Assembly: GCF_963966145.1 (NCBI RefSeq)
Contig: NC_091049.1
Location: forward strand, 8,246,001-8,310,000
Reading direction: 5' to 3'
Length of the DNA: 64,000 bases
DNA from: Tenebrio molitor
Taxonomy: Eukaryota > Arthropoda > Insecta > Coleoptera > Tenebrionidae
This document shows, piece by piece, positions 1-14,143 of the stretch. The notes beneath the pieces were generated by a model. The model was not told where the DNA came from and ran no database searches. It was given only the letters and a program-made list of their open reading frames with translations. The translations under genes were made by a program, and so were the position numbers. Position 1 is the first letter of the stretch. Each line of letters opens with the position of its first letter.

Positions 1-571
1 AAAATTGATGAATTGCGCACCTTGTACGGGCGAAAGAAAAAAATTTTTGCAAACGGGTCGACTTCCGCGAAGAAATTACCTATCCAGGACAATTAGTTTC
101 TGCGTCGTTTGTCCCGGACTAATTTGTCGTAACGCCGAGCAAATGAGCCTTCATTAGGACACAATGGGACAATAAAATTGACGCAAATCGGACGAGCGGA
201 AAGCAACCACCGCGGCGATTTTCTCCAAAAAGTGATTTCGTCAATGGAATTGGTAAAATCCTGTGGCGTACAAGACGACTCCGGTACAATTCCAGATTGT
301 AAAAAAGTCCGGCGACGAGGACAACGATTGTCCGCCTCTGTCGCACACCACAACAAGATGCACATGCTACGGTGCGGTGGTGGGGACGGCTCGCTCCTAA
401 TAAACCTCGCCACGATTGGCCAGTGAAAGTACTTTGCAATTATTTAAGACGTTTGTTAAGTAACTCGGCTTATACGAAGTTAACCGCGAAATTTGTCCAT
501 TCATCGATAGGAATCGACAGGACGAGGATCGATCACAGTGGAGTGGTGCCAGTGACATTTTTACAAAAAGT
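1..571. other. 5' flank of the first CD36-family gene
   Basis: No convincing coding exon was seen here. The stretch just before the ATG at 572 should hold the promoter and 5' UTR of the scavenger receptor. An ATCGATAG sequence near 503-510 resembles half of the DRE/DREF element of insect promoters, and there are AT-rich TATA-like strings near 400-450. None of these is diagnostic. Confidence 0.4.
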
Positions 572-3500
572 ATGAAAGATTTCGTTTCGGTGTGCAACCG
601 CGTGGTGCGGTGGAGTTATAGTCCTGTCAGGACGAAGTGCCGGGATGAGCCGGAGTCGCACTCATCCTTAAGGATATTCTATACGAAATTCAAGAGTAAG
701 TCGGGGAGGTTTTGTGTGGGGGAGCGGGACGGTTTTTGGGTCCTGGAAGTTTTTGCTTTTTAAATTGTGACATTTTGGGTCCCTTGAGACCCGAAGGGCG
801 ATCGAAATTTTTTTCGTCGAGCGTTAAAAGCTGATTAGATACAGATTCTGAGTTGTAGTGTCGAAAATTTGGGACAACTTTCAAACATGGGGCCATTTTT
901 GCAAAATCAGTATCGTAGTAGTTTTTTTTAATAAGAATTGGTTCTCGTGGCTTCAGATCGTCTTGAAACAGATATTTATAATTTGTTATAAAAATCATAA
1001 CCTACTCAGATATTTAACAAATCTTCGTAAATGGTGCCATTATTTTGAAATCTTAGATTTTTTTGTATCAATAATCATCGCCGAAAATGAAATGATAATG
1101 TGAATGTACCGATCATAGAACGATCACGATCTGATTCCGATTACTCATTTTGTAATACATTTACATTGTTTTTTTTTTATAAATACGTCCCTTCACTCCA
1201 CAAACATTTTTGGAACAGATCCTGAATTTCATTTTTCTTTTCCATTGTCATCTTTAAATGGGTAAATCTTAAAAAAAACACAAACTGAACGTGTTCTCTT
1301 TTTATTATATTTCGCAAAAAAATTTAAAAAATTCAATTTTTTCAGTTTTAAAAAATGGTAATTGCTAAGGTGCATGTTTGAAATGTTCCTAAATAATCTT
1401 TTTTTGATATTTCGTACAGTCGCTTAACAACCAACCAAAAATTTGGGGCCATTTTTTTTAAATGTCCTTGCATCGTTGATTCTTTTTTAATGTATCATTT
1501 TCCCACAAACAGATACAGTGTTCTGGTCAGTTTTTGGGAATTATTTAACTTCAAGCTTTCCGAAAAAAAATATTTTTTGAAAATTTACGTCCACTACTGC
1601 ATCTACTTTGAAAAATAAATATAAATAAATAAATAAAGTCTCTACTGGGTTCCTGTCAATTAAAAAAGAATGTCACAGTAAATAAAAAAATAAAATTCTT
1701 TTTGACAAAAGAAAAACAAATTTCTAACCAACTTTAGAAAAATTTTCAAAAACCGAAACCGCACCCATTTAGACACTTCGAATTTCATATTCTTCAAAGT
1801 ACTAACACATCTATGAATTATTAACTAGATTGCATTGTTTACCCAATGCCTGCAACCTTGAGTACCTATTCAACCGTCTTTAGGTCCTTGCGGTACCATT
1901 TTTTCACAAATCGATTCTTTCAAAATCTTTCGAACTTGAATCACAACGTCCCCACGCACAACGGTCGCTTCAAAAATTTCTAAAATCCGGACGCACAAAA
2001 ATTTCTAAAATCCGGCACCACTTTTGCATTTTCCAAAACCCTTTCTGACTCTTTCTTTTCTTTGCAGCCCCTTTACTGATAGCCTTCTTGGGCCTCATCG
2101 GCCTACTGGGCGGCCTCTTCGTCGCCTTCGTGCGCCCCTACGACTACCTCTTCCAATGGGTAAGTACCGCGAAACGAAAATGACACAAATGCCATCGCCG
2201 AAAGGTCAGCAGCGCTTCTCGCGCCGCGTGGGATAACGGTCATCACCGCTTTGTTCTGCGTTGTGTTATGAATTTCTATTTTTTGCACAACTCCGATCGC
2301 CGGAGTTGCGCAAGGCGACGTGACCGGCGAACTTCGGCGCGCCGCAAGGGTGGCTTTCGGGGCCCTTGCTTTTCGCGTCGGCAGAGCGGGAGGTGAGCGT
2401 CACGCGCCGCGAACCCTGCGTGATGAGGATACTAATTGCACTATTATCAAACGGTGATGGTAGCATTTGCACTTTTCTGGTCTGCCTTAATCTGCAATTC
2501 ACGCGTACATTTTTTTTTGTGTGTAATGCGCGAGTGATTGCATCATTATTCGTTTGTTTACAATAAGTTGTGCTACTGGTTTCTGATTTCGCGGAATCGC
2601 CGATCGAAGGAATTAATTGGACGTATACAGAGTGGCTCAGTTTTTTGCGAAATTACGTTGGGCAACCTTAGACGCTTTCGTTATTTTGATAATTACATGT
2701 AATTTGGATCAATTTCACGTAGCTTTTGTGACATTTGCACTATGCGTACTTGTACGTGTGTGTAATAATAATAATAATAAATATAATTATTGCTAATGGA
2801 CATGTTTGAGTGGCGTACTTGTTGTCGATGCGGACAAGGATTTTGTGCCAACTTAATTAATTAAATATTTGTTCGGGCAATTATAAATTCGTATAATTTC
2901 GTGCACTTTTGTCCTCTCTTTCATTTTAATTAATTATTATGCCCGATATTAATTTCCGTTTGCAATTTCCTGATATTTTTTATTGCTACTCGTAGCATGC
3001 CATTTACATTAATCGAGCTATTTTTAGATGCAGAATATTCTAGAATGTGCAAATTAGAAAAAGAAAACAAAGTCCATCCAACAATCTAACCTTCAAATCA
3101 AAATTATGTCCTTTTTTAATTTTCAGAAATCTCAAGTTTTTTAAAATTCCAAATAAGGTGTAGGAAACGGCTATTTAAAAAAAAAAGAAATTTATTATTA
3201 TTATTATTAAATGTATAGACATTACAAGAAAAACACTATTTCAAAATGCATTAGTTTTGTTACGTTTTAAATAATTATCAAAATGAAAGAATGTCCAAAA
3301 ATCATTATTTTTTGAAATTAGAATTTCAAATATCTTATTTTTTTAAATTACAATCTCTTAACACTGATATAGGTAGCAAAGAGTACAAAATTGGTGGCTT
3401 ACAGTTTTTCCAAATTTTGGTTCTAGCTATTAAGATTCAAAATTTTGACAATCTTCCAAAATGTTAAAGTTTTTGAAATCAGAAACTTCAGAATAATAAT

Positions 3501-6500
3501 TCCTCTTTAAAACTATTCAAAAGGAATTAAAATAAAACAATAGTATTTACATTTAATTCAATTTTGAAAATAAAGAAAAATATGTATATCTTTTTAAATT
3601 TCTATTTTCCTAGAATCCTTTAATTTCCAAATTTCAAAATTTTCATATTTACAGTACAAAGTCCTACAGAAATGCGTTATAACATTTTTTTTAAATTTAA
3701 TTCTCGTTGAAGATGTCCAAAATTTTGATCATTTCCAAAAAAATCTAAAAAATTAGAAAAAAGGCGAGTTCAACTTTTTAAAAAAATCAAAAAATGCTTA
3801 AGGCTCAAATTAAATTAAAAATGTATTTATTATTAAGAGAAATTCAGTTTTGAAAATAAAATTCTAAAGTTCCAAATTTCAAAAAATTCGGCAGAACTCA
3901 AAATTAAACTAAAATATTAAATTTAGTTTAGAAAACGAGACGTTTTTTTTATAAACAACAAAAACGTAATTCTAGTTTCTAGTTTCGGATTTTAAGATCT
4001 TTGGGAATTTATTTTTAAAGAATAGCACTTTTGAAAAATAATCTTCAAAATAAATGCTTTAAAAATTTTTAAAAACTATATTTTGGGGAACCACCAAATA
4101 CAAAACAAGAAATGGAGCTAGACTAATCATAATTTTCTTCAAATGGTCAAGTTCTAAAAATTCAAAATTTTCATTGACAATTTCCAAAAAAATTGAAAAT
4201 TTGCAAAACGGAGACGTTTTCAAAAAATTCAACAAAACTTCAAAATGAAACTAAAACATCAAATTAACTTTCGAAGACTAAAAACAGCCATTTTTTGAAA
4301 AATAAAAATATATTCAGTTTTACATTAAAATGTAAACTTTGTGGTTAAGATCTTTGGGAATTTATTCTTCAAAAAGAAAGAATAGCATTTTTGGAATATA
4401 AAGCTACAAAATGTTTATTAAAAAAAATTGTTTCATTCTCTGGAACTATATTTTGCCAAAGAAAACCTTGATATCTATAGGAAGAGTGCTAAACTAGTCA
4501 TTCAGTTGTTTTTTTTTTTAAATTGTTTGGTCCAATTCTAAACATTTTAAATTTTGATTGATAATTTCCAAAAATTTTTAAATTTTGCAAAGGGAAACGT
4601 TTTCAAAAAATTCGACAAAACAAAATGAAACTAAAACAGTCAATTTAGTTTCGAAGACTAAAAACAGCCATTTTTTGATCAGTTTTAAATGAAAATGTAA
4701 ACTTTGTGTTAAGATCATTGGGAATTTATTCTTCAAAATAAAATTAAAAGAGTAATATTTTTGGAGTATAAATCTCCAAAATTTATATGTATTTAAAAAA
4801 AATTGTTTCATTCTCTGGAACTATATTTTACAAAAGAAAACCTTGATATTTACAGGAAAAAGTGCTAAATTAGTCATTCAGTTGTTTTTTTAATTGTTTG
4901 GTCCAGTTCTACAAACTCAAAATTTTGATAAATATGTAAATAGATTTCAAAAATATCCAAAATTTCGAAAAGCGAGACTCCTATTTTCAAAAAAATCAAC
5001 AGAACTTAAAAATAGAACTAAAGGGTCCACTTCAATTCAGTTATGAAAAAAAAATGTTTCAATACAAAATGGTAATTATTCTGAAGATTAAATGAAATGT
5101 TGGCCTTTCACATTTTCTTTTCGTCGAAGAAATTAGACAAAAAACTAAATTACTATTTTAAACAATATTCTTCTAATTATTTTTTGTTCTTAAAAAGTTT
5201 ATAAACCAAAAACTGTCGATATTTGAATTTTGAAAAACATTTGAACATAAAAAAATTGAATTTCTTTTCAAATCTTCATTTTTTAGAATGTGTTTGCAAA
5301 AACTAACCCTTCACAACTGTCAAAATATAAACATTCTAAAAACTTTTTAGTCGATTGTACCATAAATTTCGGCTTGAATATCTGGACAAAAACGTCATCT
5401 TTTTGTCAAAGCATTATTTTTCGTCCTAGGCCGAAAAATATTTTTCGTCCGCTATATTGTTAAGCAATGAATAACGTTCAACAATCGACAACAGTTGAGT
5501 TGTCAATAACACCCTGACAACACTTAGGGTTGTTAAGAAAGTTTTTAACCCGTATTTTTTTTTTAATTATTATGGTGGATCAAACGTCACTTTGACAACG
5601 GAATGAAAATTTTTACGAGTATTTTTATTGGGATTGTCTAAAAAATAATGTAAATACATGAACGAAAATAATATTTCAGACTCATTGCTGTTGCTGAACT
5701 CGGCTTTGTCTCGTTCAGGAATTTCCAGCAAATCGTCCGAAATGTTTTCTCTTTCGTCCTTATAACAGAAATAACTATTATTTAAATGGTAAAAAATGAA
5801 AAACGCTCACGAAACACAATATATGTATATAAAAAATTAGTGTTATTGAAAAATTATTCAGAATTTGGAAATAAAACTATGAAGTTGCAAAACACTTATC
5901 CTTGACATTTACATAACAAATACTAAAACGTTGATTGGGAATGTTTATCAAATATTTGATGGTTCTAGTTGTAAAATCCAAAATTTTGACAATTTCAAAG
6001 TGAAACATCCAAACAAGTATGTACAAGACATAAATATCAATAGAGAAACAAGTTTGCACTTTAGACAGGATGATCCATATCGTTGCCCTCATTCCTTCAG
6101 AAAAACCAACTTATCGAAGGTGAATACGGTGACATTAGCCCAGATAAAATTCCCATATAAGACCACAGTTCCACAGTTTCTCGATAATCGTCCAATTATT
6201 TACTTACAAATCCGTGTCGCCCTTCGGTCTCGCGGCGACGAATAATACCGGTCATGTGGTCCCTTGACCTGACGCTCCTCTCGTTGCAGAAATGCGTGTT
6301 CAGCGAGGGTGGCGAGATCTTCGAGCTGTGGAAGAGCCCCCCAGTCGACCTCTACCTGAGGGTGTACCTGTGGAACGTGACCAACAAGGATGAGTTCCTC
6401 AGCGGCAAAGACGACAAGCTCAAGGTGGTGGACGTGGGCCCTTACGTCTACAAGTAAGTGGAGACCGGGCGGCAAAAGTGGAACGCGAGTGTGTTTCTTC

Positions 6501-9500
6501 AATCCCTGACACACATTCGCTTTTCTGGGTTTTGCTGGAAGCGAGCCGGAATTTTTCGACGACTCAAAAGAAGTGTTGGATAACGGACTTTCCAATCTGT
6601 TGCAACGAAACTTCCGGCTCGCGGTGGCGGCGGCGACAAGGCCGCCCCAGGCGGAAGTTGCACTGAAGGGGTTTCGGAAATTTGGACGGCGAGGGGAGTT
6701 GACAAAGATTTTCACAACGGGTGGGCTAGAAAAGAGTACAGGACAAGAACTGCATTTTGAAAAAGTACTCAAAAACGATTTTCCAAAATTTGAAATTGAA
6801 TTTTAAAAGAAATTGTACTTCCAAATTTCAATACTTGTTTCTTTTTGTGTTAACTTTCGACGAGTTGAAACAGTTTTGTAAAAAAAAAATTGGAAGATAT
6901 TTTACAAAAAATAAAACAAATTTTGAAAATTTGGAACCTGACAAAATTAAATTTTTGACAATCTGTTCTTGTAAATTGAACAATTAAATAAGACAACTGT
7001 CTGAATTGAAAATTTTGATTTTGAAAACTTTTTGAAAACCGTTCAACCCGCACCGATCCAAATTCTGCGATAGAGTTCACTCGTTGGACACGCCCACTCC
7101 CACGATTGCCCAATTAGTCTGCACTTGAAGAATTCCAACCATTCCATTCATCTTCCGCTAACCTCAATTTGACACTTCCCATAATTCACCTCCAATCTGA
7201 TTTATGAACCTGTCCGTTTGATATTCCCACACGAAATCCCCCAAACCCAGCAAAACCGAGATAAGAAAACCCATTTGGCGCAGCTTCCGTATCTGGCAAG
7301 GTCGCCTAACGAAAGCGAAACCGACCAGCGGAGATGAAACCGTGCGGTTGCGTCACCGCACCATTAGCCTACTTCGTCCTCGGATGGAACAATCCGTCCA
7401 ACTCCACGCCCTCCGCTTTCATTTCCTCTTTTTCTTCCAGGGAGATGTTCATGCACGACAAAGTCTCCTTCAACGACAACGGCACCGTCTCGGCCGTGCC
7501 GCGCCACCCCCTGGTCTGGGTGCCGGAGCTGAGCGAGGGGCGGCGCGAGGACGACCTGCTCATCCTGCCCAACATCGCCCTCCTGGTGAGTTGATCTGCG
7601 AGATTTGAGGTTGATTTGTGGTTTTCGGGAAAAAGGAGCCCCGCGCGTTATCCAACGCCTTAAGATCGCTTTCACCTCTTGCGTAAGCGGCCCGGAGATA
7701 TTTCAAAGATTGGACGGGCGGGGAAAAAGTAGTCGACACTTTGCTGTGAAAATCTAGGAGAAGTGTGTCATCTGGTGGCGACCCCTTTCTGACCCCAGAT
7801 AACAATTGCTCAAAATTAACCAACTCGAACGACGAAACTAAACCGACTGGAAATTATTTGTTTAAACTATTGACACAACTTCTTATTCAACAATAATTAA
7901 ACGCCGGATCTTCACCAACAATTAGCCAGAAAGTGAACGTCTCTCACGTTTTTTTACACGTGGGAAGACACTCTTTAATTGAATCTTTCGATGCACTGTG
8001 AAATCATTTTCATTCAAAGTTTTCTACCATTTCATTTAATGTTGACCCTGCACTAGGTGTTGTTGCCAACCAGTTAATTGTCATAATGAGCCATAACGGT
8101 AACAACCAAGACATCTACTCGAGAATTTACTGTTTTGTTTTCCACATTATCGGCAATAAATCATTGTAAATTGTACTTAATTTCTTTACGATCGTTTACA
8201 AAGAAAAGTGGAGTTGTGGAAAAGAAATAGTCACTTGAATTGGATTTGATTGTTGTACGTATTTAAAAATATGAAGCTGCCGATTGGTGTCAATTATGCG
8301 AGGTATAAATTTTCTACTTTCTGATTTGTTTATGTTATGAGGCTCGTGTTAAAAACCTATTACAGGTGTGGTAACCTTTGATTTTGTTGTTGGTTAAAAA
8401 GTCACATAACATTGAAAGCTTGTTGAAGTACGAAGAGACGAGTAAAACCAAAGAGTGTGTTCAAATGATTTGAAATAACTTTTCTTGGCAATTTTTGACG
8501 ATAAAGTACAAACTGGACAAATTATTATTTAAATTTGCAGCATCACGATATTATTTTATCATAGAAATCGAGGCTCGGTATTTAGGCCGGATTTACTTAT
8601 CACTTATTCTTGGATTTAAAATGGAGGAAGTACAGCCAGAGACGTTTATTGTGAGTCTTGAAATTTATTCTAGGGCCTTGTAAAAATATTGTCAATTATA
8701 CCTAGTGCGTGAATTGTTTGATAAATTTTGTTCCTAGCTCAGGAATCTTTTGTTGTGAAGATAAGCGCGAGTGCACACCACGAGTGTTCGTAACTACGAC
8801 GAAGTTCGACATTTTTTTTTAGTAAAAATCGTGGAAAAATGTACGGAAAGTAATTCACACGCACGTGGGAGATTCTGGGAGAAAATTACACGCCAACAAG
8901 TAATTACTTGACGAGGTGTACCTATTTTAAATGTTAAATTTGTGATGTTCGGGTTTTTATGGTGAAAGTAATTAAAACGATGTTTTGAGCGTGGACAAAA
9001 AAAATTGTCATTATTTGTTAATTTTTTGAAATGGTCAAAAATTTTGTGAAATTTTTGTTGTTTCGATTGGATGTTTGTTGCGACCTCAAAAAACCTACAA
9101 ATTTTGATTTCGTTGGTTGAAAAATAAACGGGGTAATTCGAAAAATGTATAAAAACGTAAATCTGCGAAATTTTCAAAATTTGTGTCGACAAATAAATAA
9201 GATGAGAAATAATAGGTAATTAAATCTTGATTTGAAAATAATATTCACTGATGAACTTGCAACAATGCAATGCAGCGAACAAATTTCAGAAGGAGTTTTC
9301 TAAAATCTTTGAAAAAAATTAAAACGAAGGAATCCAAATGTACAGTCCATTTTTTTTTTAAATCAGCTGTCAAAGTGTTGTCAAGTTGGTATGAGCAATT
9401 GAAAGTGCATTTCACAATGTAGGTTGGCAACGTCCAGCCGTGCAAGGTCATCGGCGCTGTCATTGCGCATAACTGTCATTTTCGTTGAAAAATTAACGCA

Positions 9501-12500
9501 CACAATTTGAAAAGGTGCCTTCGTAGTGCACAGAGAGTGAAAAAATGGCCCTGATTTGGTACTGCGAAGAGTTGAAAGGTGACAACCCTGAATTGAGTAA
9601 AAAGGCGATGTGTGAGAAAGCTTCAAACATATTCAATGTAGGTATCGTATTAAATACCTATTTTCTAAACTCTCATTTATTTCCGTAAATACTTTTCTAA
9701 AATACCTAGATACCTACGTTGGACGTTTGCAATCATTTGTGATGGCTTTAAAACGACAAAATGTATTCAACGTATAGAGCTTTTGAATTTTTCGCAACAT
9801 TGTAAAGTATGTCGTAGATCAATGACAAAAATTAGGTTAGAACCATGTTAGGTAGTAATATTTTTGACTAAATTTATTTTATATGTAATGTGAGTGCCAG
9901 GTTATCAAAAAGGTTTATAATTAGAGCAGGATCTCTGGCTCCATGTTTGGTAACATTGAATACAAAACCTCTTAATTTCACGAAAGTCTCAGCGATGAGT
10001 AATCTGTAGAATTTGAGGTTAAATATGTTTTTTATGTAGGAAGCATTAAATGCACAGCAAGACATTATTGCCCACGTTGTCGACAAGCCAATTGCAACAA
10101 AGATGTAATCTTCTTGAATAATCCCGCTGGCTTCAATTCTTGCACTGCTGTGACATACTAGTGACAAAAATGTAAATTCTTGTGTAATATTGTGTGCGTT
10201 GTTCCAACAGAGAAATTAATTTATTGACTCAATTATCGGATAGATGTTTTTGGTGTGTTAAAAAGTTCAATTCCACAGAAAACGAAACTCAACTCAAAAA
10301 GAGACGTTACACTCGCAAAACACAACTGACACAAAGAAGGCGTCATCCTTTCTTCTTTCATCAAAAAGTCATAGCAAACTTGATGAACTTTTCACTTGAA
10401 CACCCGTTAGATGTAGAGTCACAAAATGATTGTTATTATTGTTGATTTAATTAAAATTTATTAAATTAATTTTGAAAAAAATCTGAAACAATTACGTTAA
10501 AGTTCACAATAGAAATAATATTTAAAAATTGAAAGACAATTCTTGGAAAATTGCTATAATTTTGTAGTACATTAGTGAATAGACTTTAAAAGAGAAACTA
10601 AGTTCCAATATACGAATCAAGCATTTTTCCATTAACTAACGTATTTTTTGTTTCTTGACGAGAAGTAAATATTTACGATATTAACATATAGATTTCTCAT
10701 TTATAAATAAAGATGGAAGAAAAGAATGTTTAACAAAAAATTATTAATAATACGTTCTACATCATTTAATTCCTGAGATGACATCACAAATGAGATCCTG
10801 CTTTTGAAAGGAAATTTACCACAAATAAAAACATGACATGGGTCTCTTTGTTGGTAAAAAATCAGCAATCTGAAAATGAATAAAATGTTTGATTCAATAA
10901 TAAGTCGTTATTGAAAGAAGTTTTTCAAAAATAAAATTGTGTGCCTATAAATTGTAATTTTCTTCACAAAGCTAAGTATTATGTACAGCTTGTAACTTAA
11001 TTCCCTTCACGACAAAAACTACTTAATAAAGTTTACCGAGTTCCGATTTGGAAAAAAAATTAAGACAATTTTTCGTTGTCAACAAAAAAATCCCCTTGTA
11101 TTTAACAATGGGGAATAAAAAGTGAAAGTTCTGTACCAAGATACAAGTTCTTCCGTCTCTCACTTCTAACACTAGGAAAAAAAATAATTTCGTAATTTTA
11201 GATCTCGAGGAAGTGTCATTTGCTAATTTGAATTTTTGAGCGCAAGCGTTAATTGGGTCGTTATTTTTGAAAAAAAAAGAAAACTGTTTCCGTTTCTTTG
11301 AAATAAACCAGGAACGAGATGACTTATAATTTTAAATTTTTTAAAGGATATAAAAATATTTCCAAATTGAAGAAGTCTCTATCATCAATGGGTAATTAAA
11401 TTCTTCAAAAGTGAAAATCTCGTGAAACACCAAACCAAAAATCAATTTCAAAACTAGACAAACATTTGCCATCTCGCCACCTCATTTACATCTTCACGAC
11501 CTTCGCAACAATTCTGAGCCTCGTTACTTAACTTTTGCCACCTTTTCCCCTGACCACAGCGAAATACGTAACTTCCTCGAGGCCACTTCCTCCCCCCCAC
11601 GCCCGTCGCGTGTACCACGCTACTGACCTTCCGCAAGTCGTCAACATCCGCTTTTTTCGCACGCACAGCATTGACAATGAAACGGTTCCGGAGGAAATGG
11701 AGAGAGCAGTGCCGGACGCTCTCGGCCTCTCCGAGGAGGCGAACGGGAATTCTTGCGCAAGAGAAGGACAAAAATGCCGTTGCTCAAACGATTTCGATAT
11801 CCGAAGGGGCGCTAATTGATGAGCCAACGCGTGCTGTTGCGATTCTTTCCACTGTTTTGGACCAAGGTGATCGGGGGTTGCTGAACCGCGGAGGTCGCCG
11901 GGGTCCTGAAGATCAGCGGTAAAGAGGCTGCTCTGGCGGACACCAGGCAAACAAACGCAGAAATAGAGTTGTCTCGACTTGCACCAATCAGAAAGCTTCT
12001 CCCACTCCGTACCTAGATCTAGAGCATCTCTCGTCTCAGTTTCTATTTTTAATCTCTAGCTTCTATTCCAACTAATTTCTTTTTCTTCAACATTTCCTCT
12101 TTTCAGCTCTAGACTTCCGTTCCAACAAAATGCAGTTCCGCCACAGCCTCAAGCTCTAGTTCCGCTTATTGCCCAAGACTTTGAACTCTTGCATCTCGCC
12201 TAGTTATCCTTTCTTTAATTCAGTTCTTTCTGATTCTGTTGTCTTGTTTTCTGATCATGTTCCTCCAAAACACTTAATTCTTTTTGAAAAATCTACCTGG
12301 CCACTCCTGTTCCCTGCTCTTTACCAACCGGTATTTCAGCAACGACCTCGAGCACCAGTTTCACATGTCCTTGGGAATTTTCCTCTGGTTCGGGTTTGTA
12401 TTGCGCCAGACCAGATTCCGATCGATTTGCACAAGCCCAAATAATCGTTTTTGAGAAATGTCAATCCCACTCTTGTCCCATATTGAAACTTCTCGTTCTC

Positions 12501-14143
12501 GATCACGCCACTGCATTTTACGTAAATTCCCCAACGACGGCTGACACAGTTTCGCGGCGAGCTCGCTTTCTACCCAAGTTCAGCGCGAGACAGACGTCTC
12601 GCTGCGGCTCGGGTGCGACGTGTGTCTTAGCTCCGAGTAAACAAACACTCTTACTTTCGCTGGATGTCGGTTGTGACAATAAGAGAGTTGCGCAAGTTCG
12701 TATATCGGTCTTGACCTGGTGCAATTGTTGCAGAGCATAGCCCACGTGGTCTCCGATCAGTCGTACTTCACCAGGGTCGGGCTCAACCTGCTGATACGGC
12801 AGACCAAGACCGAGCCCCTCCTCCAGATGACGGCCAAAGAGTTCATGTTCGGCTACAAGAGCACGCTGATGACGCTCGGCAACAAGTTCATGCCCAACTG
12901 GATCTACTTCGACAAGCTGGGCCTCATCGATAGGGTACGGCTTCGCCGGCGATCTTCACTCGACACTTCTTCATTGTTTCGTCTTCTTTCAGATGTACGA
13001 GTTCGAGGGCGACTACGAGACCATCTACACCGGCGAGAAAGACGTTACCAAGACCGGTCTCATCGACACTTACCGCGGCTCCAGCAAAATCCCGCAGTGG
13101 GACAACCCTTGCGGGAACGTCAGGGGAGCCTCCGACGGTACCAAGTTCCCCGGACTCATCAAACCCAACGACACTCTCCTCTTCTTCCGGAAGAGCATGT
13201 GCAGAGCCAAGTCTCTGGTGAGGGTCAACAGCAGCGTCATCAACGGACTGGACACGTACATATACAACTTCCAAGAGGACGCCGACGACAACGGCGTCAA
13301 TAACACCGACAACAAGTGTTTCTGCAAGAACCAAGACAAGTGTCTCCCCCCGGGGCTCCTCGACGTCCACGGGTGCTACTACGGCTTCCCCATCGCCCTC
13401 AGCTACCCCCACTTCCTGGGGGGCGACCCCATCCTCAACGCCAAAATCGAAGGGTCGAAACCGGACCCCGCCGTACACAAGACTTACTTCGCCATAGAAC
13501 CGGTAAGACATTTACTTACGCAACCAGATGAACCGTGGTATATTGCGCAACGCATTGTTAATTCACTACTCTTCCGCGACAGCTGTCAGTTTCACGTTTC
13601 CTTACGCCGCACTAATTGTTGCAGACCTCAGGATTGCCAGTTGACCTTGCCGTTCGCTACCAGATCAACATGGCGTTGGGCAGCATCAAAAACATGGCCA
13701 ACGTGGAAAGATTTCACGAGATGGTGTTGCCTCTCCTGTGGACAGAAATCGTAAGCACCCCTTCGCAATCCTCGACTTTCTTTCAAACGTTGTTTTTGCA
13801 GAGGCTCTACTCTCTTCCGGACATGTTGGCCGCTCGTTTCCGTCTCTATCTTAATGTCTTGCCCCTCGCCGAACAGGGAATCATGTACTTCTTCTTGGGA
13901 GTCGGTGGCGTCTTCCTCGCGGTGTCGCTCTACAAGTTCGTCACTTCCAAGTCGAACCGCGACGCCTACAACACTCGGTGGATCGAAGACGACTTCGTCT
14001 TGAACATCGAGAGGAAGCTGTCGAACTATAGGCCCGAGCGGAAGGGCAGCATGAACAGCAAGGAGCTCGAAGTGTACTTCTCCAGTCTGGTGACGCCGCT
14101 CAACCAAGAAATCTGCGCCCACGACGACAGCGAGGACGTCTAA
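572..14143 (+). CDS. Class B scavenger receptor, CD36 family (copy 1)
   Basis: Two-pass membrane glycoprotein of the CD36/SCARB/emp family, which binds lipids, lipoproteins or apoptotic debris at the surface or in endolysosomes. Exons: 572-695, 2068-2159, 6290-6453, 7441-7585, 12734-12934, 12993-13502, 13625-13750 and 13802-14143. All joins are GT-AG and in phase, giving 567 residues, close to the family norm of about 500. The cytoplasmic N-tail is about 41 residues. TM1 (about 43-65) is followed by the ectodomain with the typical GPYVYKE motif. Six ectodomain cysteines (NPCGN, MCRA, KCFC, DKCL, GCYY) match the CD36 disulphide set. TM2 lies near 479-501, and a long acidic tail of about 65 residues ends EDV. 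Exon 1 is chosen because its donor phase (1) fits exon 2 exactly. Which fly paralogue it matches (debris buster, emp or another) I cannot tell. Introns 2 and 4 are 4.1 and 5.1 kb; the rest are small. Confidence 0.9.
696..2067 (+). other. Intron 1 of CD36 copy 1
   Basis: AT-rich spacer between exons 1 and 2. It contains only homopolymer-rich sequence and a short AATA-rich run near 1610-1635. I see no gene or clear mobile element. Confidence 0.6.
3870..4960. repeat. Degenerate tandem repeat, about 360 bp unit
   Basis: Intron 2 of CD36 copy 1 carries at least three diverged head-to-tail copies. The marker AAGATCTTTGGGAATTT recurs at about 3993, 4347 and 4710 (the last with one change). CGAAGACTAAAAACAGCC recurs at about 4272 and 4652, and a TTGTTTCATTCTCTGGAAC block recurs at about 4427 and 4803. 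The spacing of about 355-380 bp defines the unit. Weaker similarity extends upstream to about 3400 and downstream to about 5030. Confidence 0.75.
7586..12733 (+). other. Intron 4 of CD36 copy 1
   Basis: A 5.1 kb intron. It holds the candidate nested gene at 8621-10445 and a more GC-rich patch at about 11450-11950, whose short open frames have no recognisable domain. The rest is AT-rich spacer. Confidence 0.55.
8621..10445 (+). CDS. Candidate small nested gene, CxxC...CxxC protein, function unknown
   Basis: Three pieces inside intron 4 of CD36 copy 1, on the same strand, join in one frame with GT-AG splices: 9545-9637 (from its own ATG), 10040-10104 and 10211-10445. Together they encode 130 residues. 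A further upstream exon, 8621-8650 (ATG, then MEEVQPETFI), could splice in frame to 9527, extending the N-terminus. The N-terminal half looks helical and charged. The C-terminal half has a basic stretch rich in Lys, Arg and Thr between CFWC and a terminal CYYC, which could form a zinc site. I do not recognise the family. The antisense frame over exon 2 is also open, so it could be chance, but three phase-matched exons argue for a gene. Transcript data would decide. Confidence 0.4.

Noticed and set aside
9874..10167. Minus-strand 97-residue frame with a hydrophobic stretch
   Set aside because: Opposite the candidate nested gene exon 2 and its intron. It lacks splice partners and the plus-strand model explains the region better.
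11450..11950. GC-richer block in CD36 intron 4 with several overlapping short frames
   Set aside because: Frames are open on both strands with no consistent splice sites or domain. Treated as compositional.
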